A stretch of DNA of 12,120 bases from DASZGL01 sp035938875 (GTDB lineage Bacteria > Chloroflexota > Dormibacteria > Aeolococcales > Aeolococcaceae). A program made the position numbers and the translations under genes. The stretch lies in contig DASZGL010000092.1 of NCBI GenBank assembly GCA_035938875.1, forward strand, positions 1 to 12,120, given 5' to 3'. Each line of letters starts with the position of its first letter. The stretch's first letter is position 1. This document shows, piece after piece, positions 6,040 through 12,120 of the stretch. The notes beneath the pieces are model-generated. The model made no database searches and was not told the origin of the DNA. It was given only the letters and a program-made list of their open reading frames with translations.

Positions 6040-7066
6040 CCCTCCTGGGGAGCCACCCAGCGAGGTTGCGCCCGGCGTTCACCGCATCCCTCTCCCCTTT
6101 CCCAAGCGCCCCGGCGTCCGGCTGCGCACGGTCAACGTCCACCTGGTGCGCCGCGGCGACGCCTACGTGCTCATCGACTCCGGCATGGGCACCACCGAGT
6201 CGTTCGACGTCCTCGTGGCCGCGGTGCGCTCGCTTGGGGTGGACCCGCAGCAGGTCAGCACCCTGCTGGTCACCCACATCCACCCGGACCACTACGGTTC
6301 TTCCCAGCGTTGGCGGGAACTCAGCGGTGCGCGAGTGCTGCTCCACGCCCGCGACGCGCAGTTCATGATGCACCTGCTGCTGCTGACGCCCACCGACTAT
6401 GCGCTCTTCCGCAAGCGCCACGGGCTTCCCGAACGCGGTTCCGACAACCCCGACGAGTCGCGGCGCTCGATGCGCGACGTCTTCGGCCCCGCTGCGCCCG
6501 ACGCCACCCTGCGCGACGACGAGACGCTGGTGCTCGGCGGCGGCGAGGCGGCGTCGGCCGACGCCGGTGCGGTGCGCGCTATGTTGACCGCGGGCCACAC
6601 CCCCGGGCACGTCGTCGGCTATCTCCCCGACCTCGAGGTGCTGGTCAGCGGCGACCACCTTCTGCCACGGATCACCCCGCACATCGGGCTGGGTCCCGAC
6701 GGGCTCGGTGGTGAGGACGCCGGCGACCCGCTGGGCGACTACATCGACTCGCTCGAGCGAGTCCGCGGCCTCCGGGTCAAGGTCGTCTGCCCGGCGCACG
6801 GACCGGTGTTCGGCAACCACGCGCATCGAGTGCAGCAGATCATCGACCATCACCGTTTTCGCCTTCGTGCCGCGCTCGACGCGGTGTCGCGAAGGCCGCG
6901 CACGGCGTGGGAGGTGTGCACGGCGATCTTCGGCAGGCTCGAGGATTCGCAGCACGATGCCGCGACCATGGAGACACTGGCCCACCTCCGACACCTGGAG
7001 AGGACCAGCAGGGTTGTCACCGTCGACGGCGACGCCCCGGTGCGCTGGGAAGCGACGCGCGACTAG
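6032..7066 (+). CDS. Metallo-beta-lactamase-fold hydrolase with C-terminal winged helix
   Basis: Predicted protein of 344 aa. The metal-binding motif is H82-x-H84-x-D86-H87 (THIHPDH), with further ligands His189 or His193 (AGHTPGH), Asp208 (SGDHLL) and His256 (CPAHGP), so a binuclear zinc or iron centre should be complete. An early IDSGMG at 48-53 is the usual strand-turn of the fold. After about 270 a helical region (HHRFRLRAALDAV ... HLRHLERTSRVV) resembles the winged-helix tail found in LACTB2/glyoxalase-II-like enzymes. It probably hydrolyses a thioester, lactone or similar ester in the cytosol; specificity is unknown. The ATG at 6032 lies inside the last codons of the dodecin gene (8-base overlap), so translation is coupled. 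It runs convergent with the lipoprotein gene, 22 bases away, with no visible terminator. Confidence 0.92.
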   Translation: MTDPPGEPPSEVAPGVHRIPLPFPKRPGVRLRTVNVHLVRRGDAYVLIDSGMGTTESFDVLVAAVRSLGVDPQQVSTLLVTHIHPDHYGSSQRWRELSGARVLLHARDAQFMMHLLLLTPTDYALFRKRHGLPERGSDNPDESRRSMRDVFGPAAPDATLRDDETLVLGGGEAASADAGAVRAMLTAGHTPGHVVGYLPDLEVLVSGDHLLPRITPHIGLGPDGLGGEDAGDPLGDYIDSLERVRGLRVKVVCPAHGPVFGNHAHRVQQIIDHHRFRLRAALDAVSRRPRTAWEVCTAIFGRLEDSQHDAATMETLAHLRHLERTSRVVTVDGDAPVRWEATRD

Positions 7067-7088
7067 GCTTCGCCCGGCCGCACGACGA

Positions 7089-7667
7089 TCACGGACAGGT
7101 CCAATTTCCCTTGATGTGAATCGATGATGTCGCTCCCTGCAACGGAGCGAGGTCCGTGTCGATCGATCCTGAACCGTTGGCGTTCGACGTGACCGTTCCC
7201 GTGGCCGCGAACCCGTGCCCGGCTGACCACACCTTAGCGGCAAGGCCCTGGCCAGGGTCGGTGAAGACCACCTGGACGGTGTTCGGCGATGTGGTCGAGA
7301 GATTGACAGTTCCGGGTCCGGGCGTCGCGTTGATGAGCAGCGCGTAGCCCGACGTGCCGCTGAGGATAGCCGCGACTCGCATATGCCCGGGATTGCTGGC
7401 GTTGCAAAAGACCTGGACGCCCGGAGTGATGGTCAGCTGTCCACTGACCGCACCGCTGACAGTCATCGAGAGCGTCCCGAGGACAACACCACCGCCTCCG
7501 CCCGCGCTGCTCGAGCTTGATGAGCTCGATGCGCCACCCCCGGCCGTGGACGCACCACCAGTCCCCGACGCAGTCGTGGTGTCAGACCCGCATGCGCTCA
7601 ACAGGCCCGAGGCAATCACCGCAGCACCGACAGCGGCAGACATCGAGATCCTCGTCCGAAATGTCAC
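7089..7667 (-). CDS. Secreted lipoprotein, LpqH-like beta domain
   Basis: Predicted protein of 192 aa. The N-terminus is a lipoprotein signal: basic VTFRTRIS, a hydrophobic stretch AAVGAAVIASGLL, then the lipobox LSAC with Cys26 as the lipidated residue. A Ser/Gly/Thr-rich tether (with a run of eight Ser) covers about 28-60. The remaining 130 residues are beta-rich with two cysteines, one near the start (VFCNAS) and one at the very end (GNWTCP). This layout of lipobox, Ser/Thr tether, beta domain and a Cys at the last strand resembles mycobacterial LpqH 19-kDa antigens. That is resemblance by eye, not a proven family. It should sit on the outer face of the membrane. The GTG start is fixed by GGAGGA 6 bases upstream and agrees with the signal peptide. 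It follows the sirtuin gene on the same strand by 101 bases. Confidence 0.8.
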   Translation of the reverse strand: MTFRTRISMSAAVGAAVIASGLLSACGSDTTTASGTGGASTAGGGASSSSSSSSAGGGGGVVLGTLSMTVSGAVSGQLTITPGVQVFCNASNPGHMRVAAILSGTSGYALLINATPGPGTVNLSTTSPNTVQVVFTDPGQGLAAKVWSAGHGFAATGTVTSNANGSGSIDTDLAPLQGATSSIHIKGNWTCP

Positions 7668-7673
7668 TGTCCG

Positions 7674-7679
7674 TCCTCC
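7674..7679 (-). promoter_or_regulatory. Shine-Dalgarno GGAGGA deciding the GTG start of the lipoprotein
   Basis: On the minus strand GGAGGA, 6 bases, GTG at 7667. It rejects a start 34 codons upstream, which would put a non-signal-like leader before the signal peptide. Confidence 0.75.
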
Positions 7680-7768
7680 GGAGCCCTTCTCTGGCACGAC
7701 TGCAGGCCAGCGAGCAACGCTGGGCGGCACCGTGCCGCCGCACTGTATCCGATCCGGCTGACAACTCA

Positions 7769-8542
7769 TCAGTTCGTCGCCGCGCGCACCGCGCGCACCA
7801 TGAGTGGAAGCACCTCACCGCAGCGGCCGCGGATCAACGCGGCTGCGGCATCGTCGAGCTCGGTTTCGGAGTCGTTGACGATGACCAGCCGCGCGCCGCG
7901 ACGCGCCGCCTCGAGGGGGACGCCCGCGGCGGGCCATACCGACAGCGTCGAGCCCGCGGCGATGCACACGTCGCACATGCGCGCCTCCTCCATGCTGCGT
8001 TCGACGTCGGACTCGATGAGCGCCTGGCCGAAGCTGATCGTCGCCGACTTCAGCAGTCCGCCGCAGAGCTCGCAGTGGGGGTCGACGTCGCCCTCACGGA
8101 CGCGGTCGAGCACCTGGTCGATGGGCATGCGCCTGCCGCACCGCAGGCAACCCGCCTCGCGGGTGGTGCCGTGCAGCTCGATGACATCGCTCGATCCCGC
8201 CTTCTGGTGCAGTCCGTCGATGTTCTGAGTGACGACGACCGAAACCTTGCCGGCGCGTTCCAGCTCGACGATGGCTCGGTGACCCTCGTTGGGCTCGGCA
8301 GAGTCGATCGGTGAAGTCAACCTGCTCTGCCAGCTCTCCATACGCACCTCGGGGTCGCGGACGAAGTTCTGGATCGTGTAGCGCGCCGGGTCACGAGTCT
8401 TCCAGATGCCGTTGGGACCACGGAAGTCGGGAATTCCGGACTCGGTGGAGATGCCCGCGCCGGTGAAGACCAGCACCCGGCGGGCTCCCATCAACCAGCC
8501 GACCACGTCGGCCATCCGCTCAGCGACAAGCCCGCTGTCCAT
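7769..8542 (-). CDS. cobB: NAD-dependent protein deacylase, sirtuin (Sir2/CobB family)
   Basis: Predicted protein of 257 aa, a normal bacterial sirtuin length. It shows GAGIS at 28-32, DFRG at 39-42, TQNIDGLH at 105-112, the catalytic His124 in ELHG, and a four-Cys zinc site C132-x2-C135 and C157-x2-C160. GSTLSVWPAA (197-206) and IVNDSETELD (221-230) bind NAD. The enzyme removes acyl groups from protein lysines, giving nicotinamide and O-acyl-ADP-ribose; in bacteria it commonly reactivates acetyl-CoA synthetase. The Tyr/Arg pair that marks class III desuccinylases is not obvious, so deacetylase is the safer call. It lies 29 bases after the exonuclease gene on the same strand. There is no ribosome site; TAGACT ends 6 bases before ATG, suggesting a leaderless transcript of its own. 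Confidence 0.93.
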   Translation of the reverse strand: MDSGLVAERMADVVGWLMGARRVLVFTGAGISTESGIPDFRGPNGIWKTRDPARYTIQNFVRDPEVRMESWQSRLTSPIDSAEPNEGHRAIVELERAGKVSVVVTQNIDGLHQKAGSSDVIELHGTTREAGCLRCGRRMPIDQVLDRVREGDVDPHCELCGGLLKSATISFGQALIESDVERSMEEARMCDVCIAAGSTLSVWPAAGVPLEAARRGARLVIVNDSETELDDAAAALIRGRCGEVLPLMVRAVRAATN

Positions 8543-8548
8543 GGCGCG

Positions 8549-8554
8549 AGTCTA
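8549..8554 (-). promoter_or_regulatory. Candidate -10 box TAGACT for the sirtuin gene (leaderless)
   Basis: On the minus strand TAGACT, then CGCGCC, then ATG at 8542. It fits TANNNT at the leaderless distance and lies in the 29-base gap after the exonuclease stop. No clear -35. Confidence 0.4.
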
Positions 8555-8571
8555 CGGATGCTGCCCGGCGA

Positions 8572-9459
8572 TCACGGCAGCGACGGGGCACCCAGCACAG
8601 CGAGCAGCCTGGTCACGGGCCCGCGTATACCGTGCTCCGCGGCGAGCTCGTCGAGGCGGGTGACGTCCGGCTCGCGCAGCGGCGTCAGCGTGTACGCCGT
8701 GGTCACGCAAACCGGCACGACGGTGCGCATCGCCGTGATGTACTCGGTTCCGTGCCGCAGCGCCGCGGCGATCTGCGCCGGCTGCGAAGCCCGCTCTGCC
8801 ATCAGCGCGTCGAGGGAACCGTACCTGGCGATCAGGCGGGACGCTGTCTTCTCACCGATGCCGCGGATACCGGGGAGCCCATCGGACGGATCGCCGCGAA
8901 GGATGGCGAAGTCGGCGTACTGCTGGGGCCCGACACCGTACTTGGCGCGCACCGCTGCCTCATCGAAGCGCGCCAGTTGGGAGACGCCGCGCACGGTGAA
9001 GAGGACGGTGACCTCGGGATCGCGCACCAGCTGGAGCAGGTCGCGATCACCGGTGACCACCTCGACGGGAGTGTCGGGCGTCGCCTCTGCGGCGATGGTG
9101 GCGAGCACGTCGTCGGCCTCGTAGCCGTCGCAGCCTGCGCACTGCATGCCCGCGGCGTCGAGCACCGCGCGGATGACATCGAGCTGCGGCGGCAGCTCCG
9201 GAGGATCCGGGCGCCTCTGCGACTTGTAACCGGCGTACGCCGCAACCCGCCAGGCGGGTCGCCAGTCGACGTCGAAGGCGTGCACCAGGCCACCGGGCTG
9301 TCGATCGCGCAGCAGCGTGCTGGTCATGTCCAGGTAGCCGTGGACGGCGTTCGTCGACCGCCCCCTGGGGTCGCGGATGCTCACCGGGAGGGCGAAGAAG
9401 GCCCGGTAGAAGAGGCTCGGGGAGTCGAGGAGAAGGCGCGGCGAGGCGGGAGACGGCAC
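8572..9459 (-). CDS. Stand-alone 5'-3' exonuclease (PolA N-domain/FEN type)
   Basis: Predicted protein of 295 aa, corresponding to the 5' nuclease domain of DNA polymerase I without the polymerase. Metal-binding acidic residues appear in order: LLLDSPSLFYRAFF (Asp12), AFDVD (Asp63, Asp65), GYEADD (Glu114, Asp117), TGDRD (Asp138, Asp140) and GDPSDGLPG (Asp190, Asp193). The last leads into the helix-hairpin-helix GIRGIGEKTASRLI that grips DNA. It should remove RNA primers or 5' flaps during replication and repair. Such separate exonucleases are common in actinobacteria and relatives. The GTG at 9459 leaves eight residues before the conserved LLLD. A GTG at 9534 has GGAG 6 bases upstream and would add 25 residues, but it would overlap the promoter of the divergent gene, so I prefer the shorter form. 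The identity is firm; the start is not. Confidence 0.9.
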   Translation of the reverse strand: MPSPASPRLLLDSPSLFYRAFFALPVSIRDPRGRSTNAVHGYLDMTSTLLRDRQPGGLVHAFDVDWRPAWRVAAYAGYKSQRRPDPPELPPQLDVIRAVLDAAGMQCAGCDGYEADDVLATIAAEATPDTPVEVVTGDRDLLQLVRDPEVTVLFTVRGVSQLARFDEAAVRAKYGVGPQQYADFAILRGDPSDGLPGIRGIGEKTASRLIARYGSLDALMAERASQPAQIAAALRHGTEYITAMRTVVPVCVTTAYTLTPLREPDVTRLDELAAEHGIRGPVTRLLAVLGAPSLP

Positions 9460-9515
9460 GAGCGCCAAGCATGGCAGGTGACGGGCGGCGAGCACGGGGG
9501 CGGGGAGCGGTTCGC

Positions 9516-9521
9516 TATAAG
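9516..9521 (+). promoter_or_regulatory. Candidate -10 box TATAAG for the PNPOx-like gene
   Basis: TATAAG matches five of six consensus bases and ends 6 bases before ATG 9528. Transcription may begin at 9528, either as a leaderless start there or as a short leader for ATG 9546. No -35 match at the expected spacing. Confidence 0.45.
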
Positions 9522-9534
9522 GCGCCGATGCCAC

Positions 9535-9540
9535 GAGGGA
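9535..9540 (+). promoter_or_regulatory. Shine-Dalgarno GAGGGA favouring ATG 9546
   Basis: GAGGGA lies 5 bases before ATG 9546. It competes with the leaderless ATG at 9528 (same frame, six codons earlier). Confidence 0.5.
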
Positions 9541-9545
9541 CTCCG

Positions 9546-10463
9546 ATGGTGCCGGCGGCGCGCGTCCTCTCCGACGATCGCACCAACGAGCTGCTCGCCA
9601 CCTCCCAGCTCGTCTACACCGCCATCTCCACCAGGAGCGGGCCGCACGCCACGCCGCAGGCGTTTGCTGTTTTCGCCGGGCGCCTGTGGTCGATCACGCC
9701 CCGCAGCTCGCTCAAGGCGCGAGTCATTCGCCGCCACAGGGCCGTCGGCGCCCTGGTCCGCCACGGCCGCCACAGCCTGGTGATCGGGGGCACCGCCGAG
9801 GTCATCTCGCCCTGGGGGTTTGGCGATGCCACCCGGCTGGCGCGTCACGTGCTGACGGCGCAGGGCGCGCTGGCCACCTACGCGGCGCGCAACGCGCGGC
9901 TACTCGCCGGTTACCTGCGCGACCTGCTCAGCCTGCCTGCCGGCGCGCTTCCCTACGATCGTGCGCTGATCGCCATCCGGCCGCAGCGCGCCCTGCTCGT
10001 CGAGGGCGACGCCGTCGTCGCTCGCTGGGGACGGTGGTCCAGTCCGCGTGTTGCTGCCAAGGCCGACAGCAACGGGGTGGTCGGAGCGGATGTGACCGAC
10101 CTTCTCCGCAAGGTTCCCAGCGAGTCCGCCGAGGCGTCGCACCACGGCGGCGCGTGCGTCGCCGGCTGGACGGACGCCTCAGGTCCACTCGCGCTTCCCG
10201 CCTCGTGGGATCCCGTCAGACGAGTGGCGACGGTTTCCGCAGACCTCGTCGACGCCGCCAGGCTGGGGCGGCACTCGCCCGTGTGCATCACCCTCGACCA
10301 CTGCGCCGGCATCAGGCCGACACGCTTTCGCGGGGTCATGTTGCGCGGCCAGGGACACGCCGCGGCGCCACGCGGGCGCAGCGTCAGGATCAACGTGCAG
10401 GTGGCCCGCATCACCTGGTGGAACGGGTTCAACGCGGGGACGGTCGATCAAGCCTCCTCGTGA
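9546..10463 (+). CDS. Two-domain split-barrel protein (PNPOx-like), unknown substrate
   Basis: Predicted protein of 305 aa. The first part (about 10-95) looks like a pyridoxamine-5'-phosphate-oxidase-type FMN split barrel: LLATSQLVYTAIST, GRLWSITPRSSLKARVIRRHRAVGALVRH (the basic TPRSSLKAR/IRR pattern is the usual cofactor-phosphate strand) and LVIGGTAEVISP. A helical region follows (about 95-130). The second part (about 200-300) contains another strand-rich segment: GWTDASGPLALPASWD, ATVSADLV, SPVCITLDHCAGIRP and FRGVMLRGQG. Relatives bind FMN, F420 or haem, but which one cannot be told here. It is divergent from the exonuclease and followed after 97 bases by the IPT membrane protein. ATG 9546 was chosen for its ribosome site; ATG 9528 is a real alternative. 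Confidence 0.7.
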   Translation: MVPAARVLSDDRTNELLATSQLVYTAISTRSGPHATPQAFAVFAGRLWSITPRSSLKARVIRRHRAVGALVRHGRHSLVIGGTAEVISPWGFGDATRLARHVLTAQGALATYAARNARLLAGYLRDLLSLPAGALPYDRALIAIRPQRALLVEGDAVVARWGRWSSPRVAAKADSNGVVGADVTDLLRKVPSESAEASHHGGACVAGWTDASGPLALPASWDPVRRVATVSADLVDAARLGRHSPVCITLDHCAGIRPTRFRGVMLRGQGHAAAPRGRSVRINVQVARITWWNGFNAGTVDQASS

Positions 10464-10560
10464 GGCGTTGGGATGCAAGCGCGACGTCAGCACGCAAGGT
10501 CGCCACGACTGCCCAGCGCCTGAGCCACAATCGCACTCCCGAGCCTGAGCGGAGAGTCAC
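10464..10560. other. 97-bp intergenic region before the IPT membrane protein
   Basis: It holds GGAGAG at 10551-10556, 4 bases before ATG 10561. A weak -10-like CACAAT lies about 30 bases upstream without a -35. Nothing else is seen. Confidence 0.45.
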
Positions 10561-11751
10561 ATGGCCATCCCTCCCGGTCCGCTGCCGGCGCCCGATCCGC
10601 CCGAGATTCTGGGCATCGACCCGCCTGGTGGCCCGGCTGCCGGCGGCTACCCGGTAACCATCGAGGGCAGGAACTTCGCCGGCGCCAGCCGCGTGACGTT
10701 CGGCGGCGCCGAGTGCGAGGTCTTCCACCTGACGCTCGAGGGCAAGGTCGTCGCCTTCGTCCCTGAGATCGCTGTCGCGACCGCGCAGCTCGTCGAGGTC
10801 TACGTCACCGCACGAGGTGGCAACAGTGACCCGTGGCCGTTCAGGGCCATTCCCGCGCCGAGGATCGACAGCATCCTGCCCGTGCGCAGCGACGATCCCG
10901 ACACCGAGATCACCATTTCCGGTGCGCATCTCGGCGAGGCCACGGCCGTCTACTTCGAGACAGTGCCGCCGCCCACCGACCCGGCTCGGGCTGCAACCGC
11001 CCCGGCGGTGAGCCGGGTCCCCAGCGCCAGCCTGGCGCACGGCAACCCGCCCGACGCGGTGCTCATGGCGCGCCGGCCACGGGGTCCGAGCGGGCCGACG
11101 AAGATCTCCGTGGTCACACCCGGCGGGACATCGAATTCCTACGAGATCACCCTCTCACCCGACGTCAGCCAGCGGTTGATCTTCATGTTGCAGCTGATCT
11201 ACATGCTGGCGTTGATCGTCGGCCTGGTCCTCTACAACAACTGGGGCGACTTCCGTGATCGTCTCCCCAATCCCCTGGGACCGATCCCCCTCGGCGTGCC
11301 ATGGTTCGGCGCCTTCGGAGCCGTGGCGCTGTCGATCAGCGGCCTCGTCGACCATCGCAACGACTGGGATCGCGCGTACATCTACTGGCACATCTCCCGG
11401 CCGATTATCGGTGTCGCCTTCGCGGTGGGAGCGTACTTCACGTTCGCCGCCGGTGTCCTGGCGTCGAACGGCACACCGCAGGCGCAGAATGCGCCGTCCT
11501 CACCGTCATCCACCAACAACCTCTTCTACTACATCCTCGCGTTCATCGTCGGTTTCCGTGAGGAGACCTTCCGCACCCTGATCAAGCGTGTGTCCGACAT
11601 CATCATCGGCCCGGGAACCACCACTCCGGCAGCACCCGGGACGACGTCAGGCACAAGTGCCACGCCAGCCGCGCCGACGCCAACGCCGACATCAGAACCC
11701 GCACCACCAGCAGCCGCCGCACAGCCCGCACCGATCGCTCGCTCCGAGTGA
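10561..11751 (+). CDS. Tandem IPT/TIG-domain membrane protein, unknown function
   Basis: Predicted protein of 396 aa starting MAIPPGPLPAPDPPEI with no signal peptide. Two IPT/TIG immunoglobulin-like domains are visible: about 14-95 (ILGIDPPGGPAAGGYPVTIEGRNFAGASRVTFGGAEC) and about 99-197 (IDSILPVRSDDPDTEITISGAHLGEATAVYF, closing with ISVVTPGGTSNSYEITL). Between the last strands of the second domain is a long disordered insert (about 135-178). Membrane helices follow at about 205-226, 246-264 and 280-301, with a shorter hydrophobic segment at 320-331. The motif GFREETFRTLIKRVSDIIIG at 331-350 looks like a conserved amphipathic helix on the membrane face. The last 45 residues are Pro/Thr/Ala-rich. 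Without a signal peptide the TIG domains could be cytoplasmic, or the first helix could act as a reverse anchor that exports them. GGAGAG 4 bases upstream supports the start. Confidence 0.78.
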   Translation: MAIPPGPLPAPDPPEILGIDPPGGPAAGGYPVTIEGRNFAGASRVTFGGAECEVFHLTLEGKVVAFVPEIAVATAQLVEVYVTARGGNSDPWPFRAIPAPRIDSILPVRSDDPDTEITISGAHLGEATAVYFETVPPPTDPARAATAPAVSRVPSASLAHGNPPDAVLMARRPRGPSGPTKISVVTPGGTSNSYEITLSPDVSQRLIFMLQLIYMLALIVGLVLYNNWGDFRDRLPNPLGPIPLGVPWFGAFGAVALSISGLVDHRNDWDRAYIYWHISRPIIGVAFAVGAYFTFAAGVLASNGTPQAQNAPSSPSSTNNLFYYILAFIVGFREETFRTLIKRVSDIIIGPGTTTPAAPGTTSGTSATPAAPTPTPTSEPAPPAAAAQPAPIARSE

Positions 11752-11757
11752 CGTCGG

Positions 11758-11779
11758 CGGCGCGACGATGGTCGCGCTG
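11758..11779. terminator. Hairpin between converging genes, possible bidirectional terminator
   Basis: GCGCGAC (11760-11766) pairs with GTCGCGC (11771-11777) over loop GATG, extended by a G-T wobble and a C-G pair. It sits in the 48-base gap between the IPT gene and the EAL gene stops. No T tract follows on either strand, so it may only be a 3'-end stem. Confidence 0.4.
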
Positions 11780-11799
11780 GGCGATTACGCCGTCGCGGG

Positions 11800-12120
11800 T
11801 TAGGCGCTGCTGGCCAGGGACGCATCGCGCGCCGGCGACATCTGCACGATGACGCCACGCTGGCGCGGTTGCCGCTCGTCCAGCCAGGCCAGCATGTCGG
11901 CACTGGCCATCGGCTTAGCGAAGAGGTACCCCTGACCCGCAGGGCAGCCCATTCCCTTGAGCATGTCGCTGGTGGCCAAGTCCTCGACACCCTCCGCGAC
12001 CACGGGAATGGCGAGGTTGCGAGCCAGCTCGAGGATGGTGCGAACGATCGCCTGGTCGCTGCGATCTCTGGTCAGCGAGGTGACGAATGCTCGATCGATC
12101 TTGATCTCGCCGACGGGCAG
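11800..12120 (-). CDS. EAL-domain cyclic-di-GMP phosphodiesterase, C-terminal part
   Basis: The last 106 codons of a gene that enters from beyond the right edge and stops at TAA 11802-11800. The frame opens with LPVGEIKIDRAFV, the usual 'LPvd.lKIDrsFv' core of EAL domains. It then has IPVVAEGVEDLATSDMLKGMGC (the late EGVE strand with the metal/catalytic Glu) and PAGQGYLFAKPM (the terminal 'QGyl.akP' motif). These are the residues expected in an active phosphodiesterase that cleaves cyclic di-GMP to pGpG. The EAL signature itself and any GGDEF, PAS or membrane segment lie outside the window, so activity and full architecture are unknown. About 28 residues after the fold are an unconserved tail ending ASLASSA. 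Confidence 0.93.
   Translation of the reverse strand: MPVGEIKIDRAFVTSLTRDRSDQAIVRTILELARNLAIPVVAEGVEDLATSDMLKGMGCPAGQGYLFAKPMASADMLAWLDERQPRQRGVIVQMSPARDASLASSA

Noticed and set aside
6005..7243. 412-codon open minus frame opposite the metallo-hydrolase
   Set aside because: Antisense to a complete HxHxDH enzyme and runs into the lipoprotein gene; no domain seen.
7495..7570. Repetitive Ser/Gly/Thr codon run considered as a tandem repeat or recombination site
   Set aside because: It is the low-complexity tether of a lipoprotein, a normal feature after a lipobox.
8632..9783. 383-codon open + strand frame opposite the exonuclease and overlapping the next gene
   Set aside because: Antisense to conserved metal-ligand motifs of the exonuclease; composition typical of a shadow frame.

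Overview
The window is very GC-rich and densely packed with short intergenic gaps. It uses GTG starts, and some genes have a -10-like box directly before the start codon in place of a ribosome binding site. It carries chromosomal housekeeping and accessory genes: a sirtuin, a stand-alone polA-type 5'-3' exonuclease, a dodecin, a cytosolic GAF histidine kinase, an LpqH-like lipoprotein and an EAL protein. This fits a soil-type actinobacterium or a Dormibacterota/Chloroflexota-like lineage, probably uncultured. No rRNA or marker gene is present, so the phylum is an inference. I see no phage genes, transposase, CRISPR array or tRNA.

Layout: (1) 1-85 is the last 27 codons of a hotdog-fold thioesterase on the + strand. 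(2) 104-343 holds a 41-bp perfect direct repeat flanking a 143-bp hairpin-rich element, which inserted at, or recombined into, the 3' end of the next gene. (3) 291-2417 on the minus strand is a coupled pair: an SPFH-domain protein with two zinc ribbons, then a membrane-anchored Tim44-like protein with one zinc ribbon. (4) 2503-3917 on the minus strand is a four-helix membrane protein overlapping a short-chain dehydrogenase by ATGA. (5) 3969-5663 on the minus strand is a soluble GAF-HisKA-HATPase kinase with no adjacent regulator. (6) 5827-7066 on the + strand is a dodecin-like protein overlapping a metallo-beta-lactamase hydrolase. (7) 7089-9459 on the minus strand is an exonuclease, a sirtuin and a secreted lipoprotein, in transcription order. 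(8) 9546-11751 on the + strand is a two-domain split-barrel (PNPOx-like) protein and an IPT/TIG-domain membrane protein. (9) 11800-12120 on the minus strand is the C-terminal part of an EAL phosphodiesterase that continues beyond the window.

The most system-like part is the SPFH + Tim44/zinc-ribbon pair. Its architecture recalls the SPFH/zinc-ribbon membrane-stress module of the Bacillus YdjI type, here without a PspA in view. The most unusual DNA feature is the element that duplicated the end of the Tim44-like gene and rewrote its last codons. The rest looks like ordinary genome content with a few odd proteins: a dodecin without the flavin-stacking tryptophan, an LpqH-like lipoprotein, and an IPT protein whose TIG domains come before its membrane helices.
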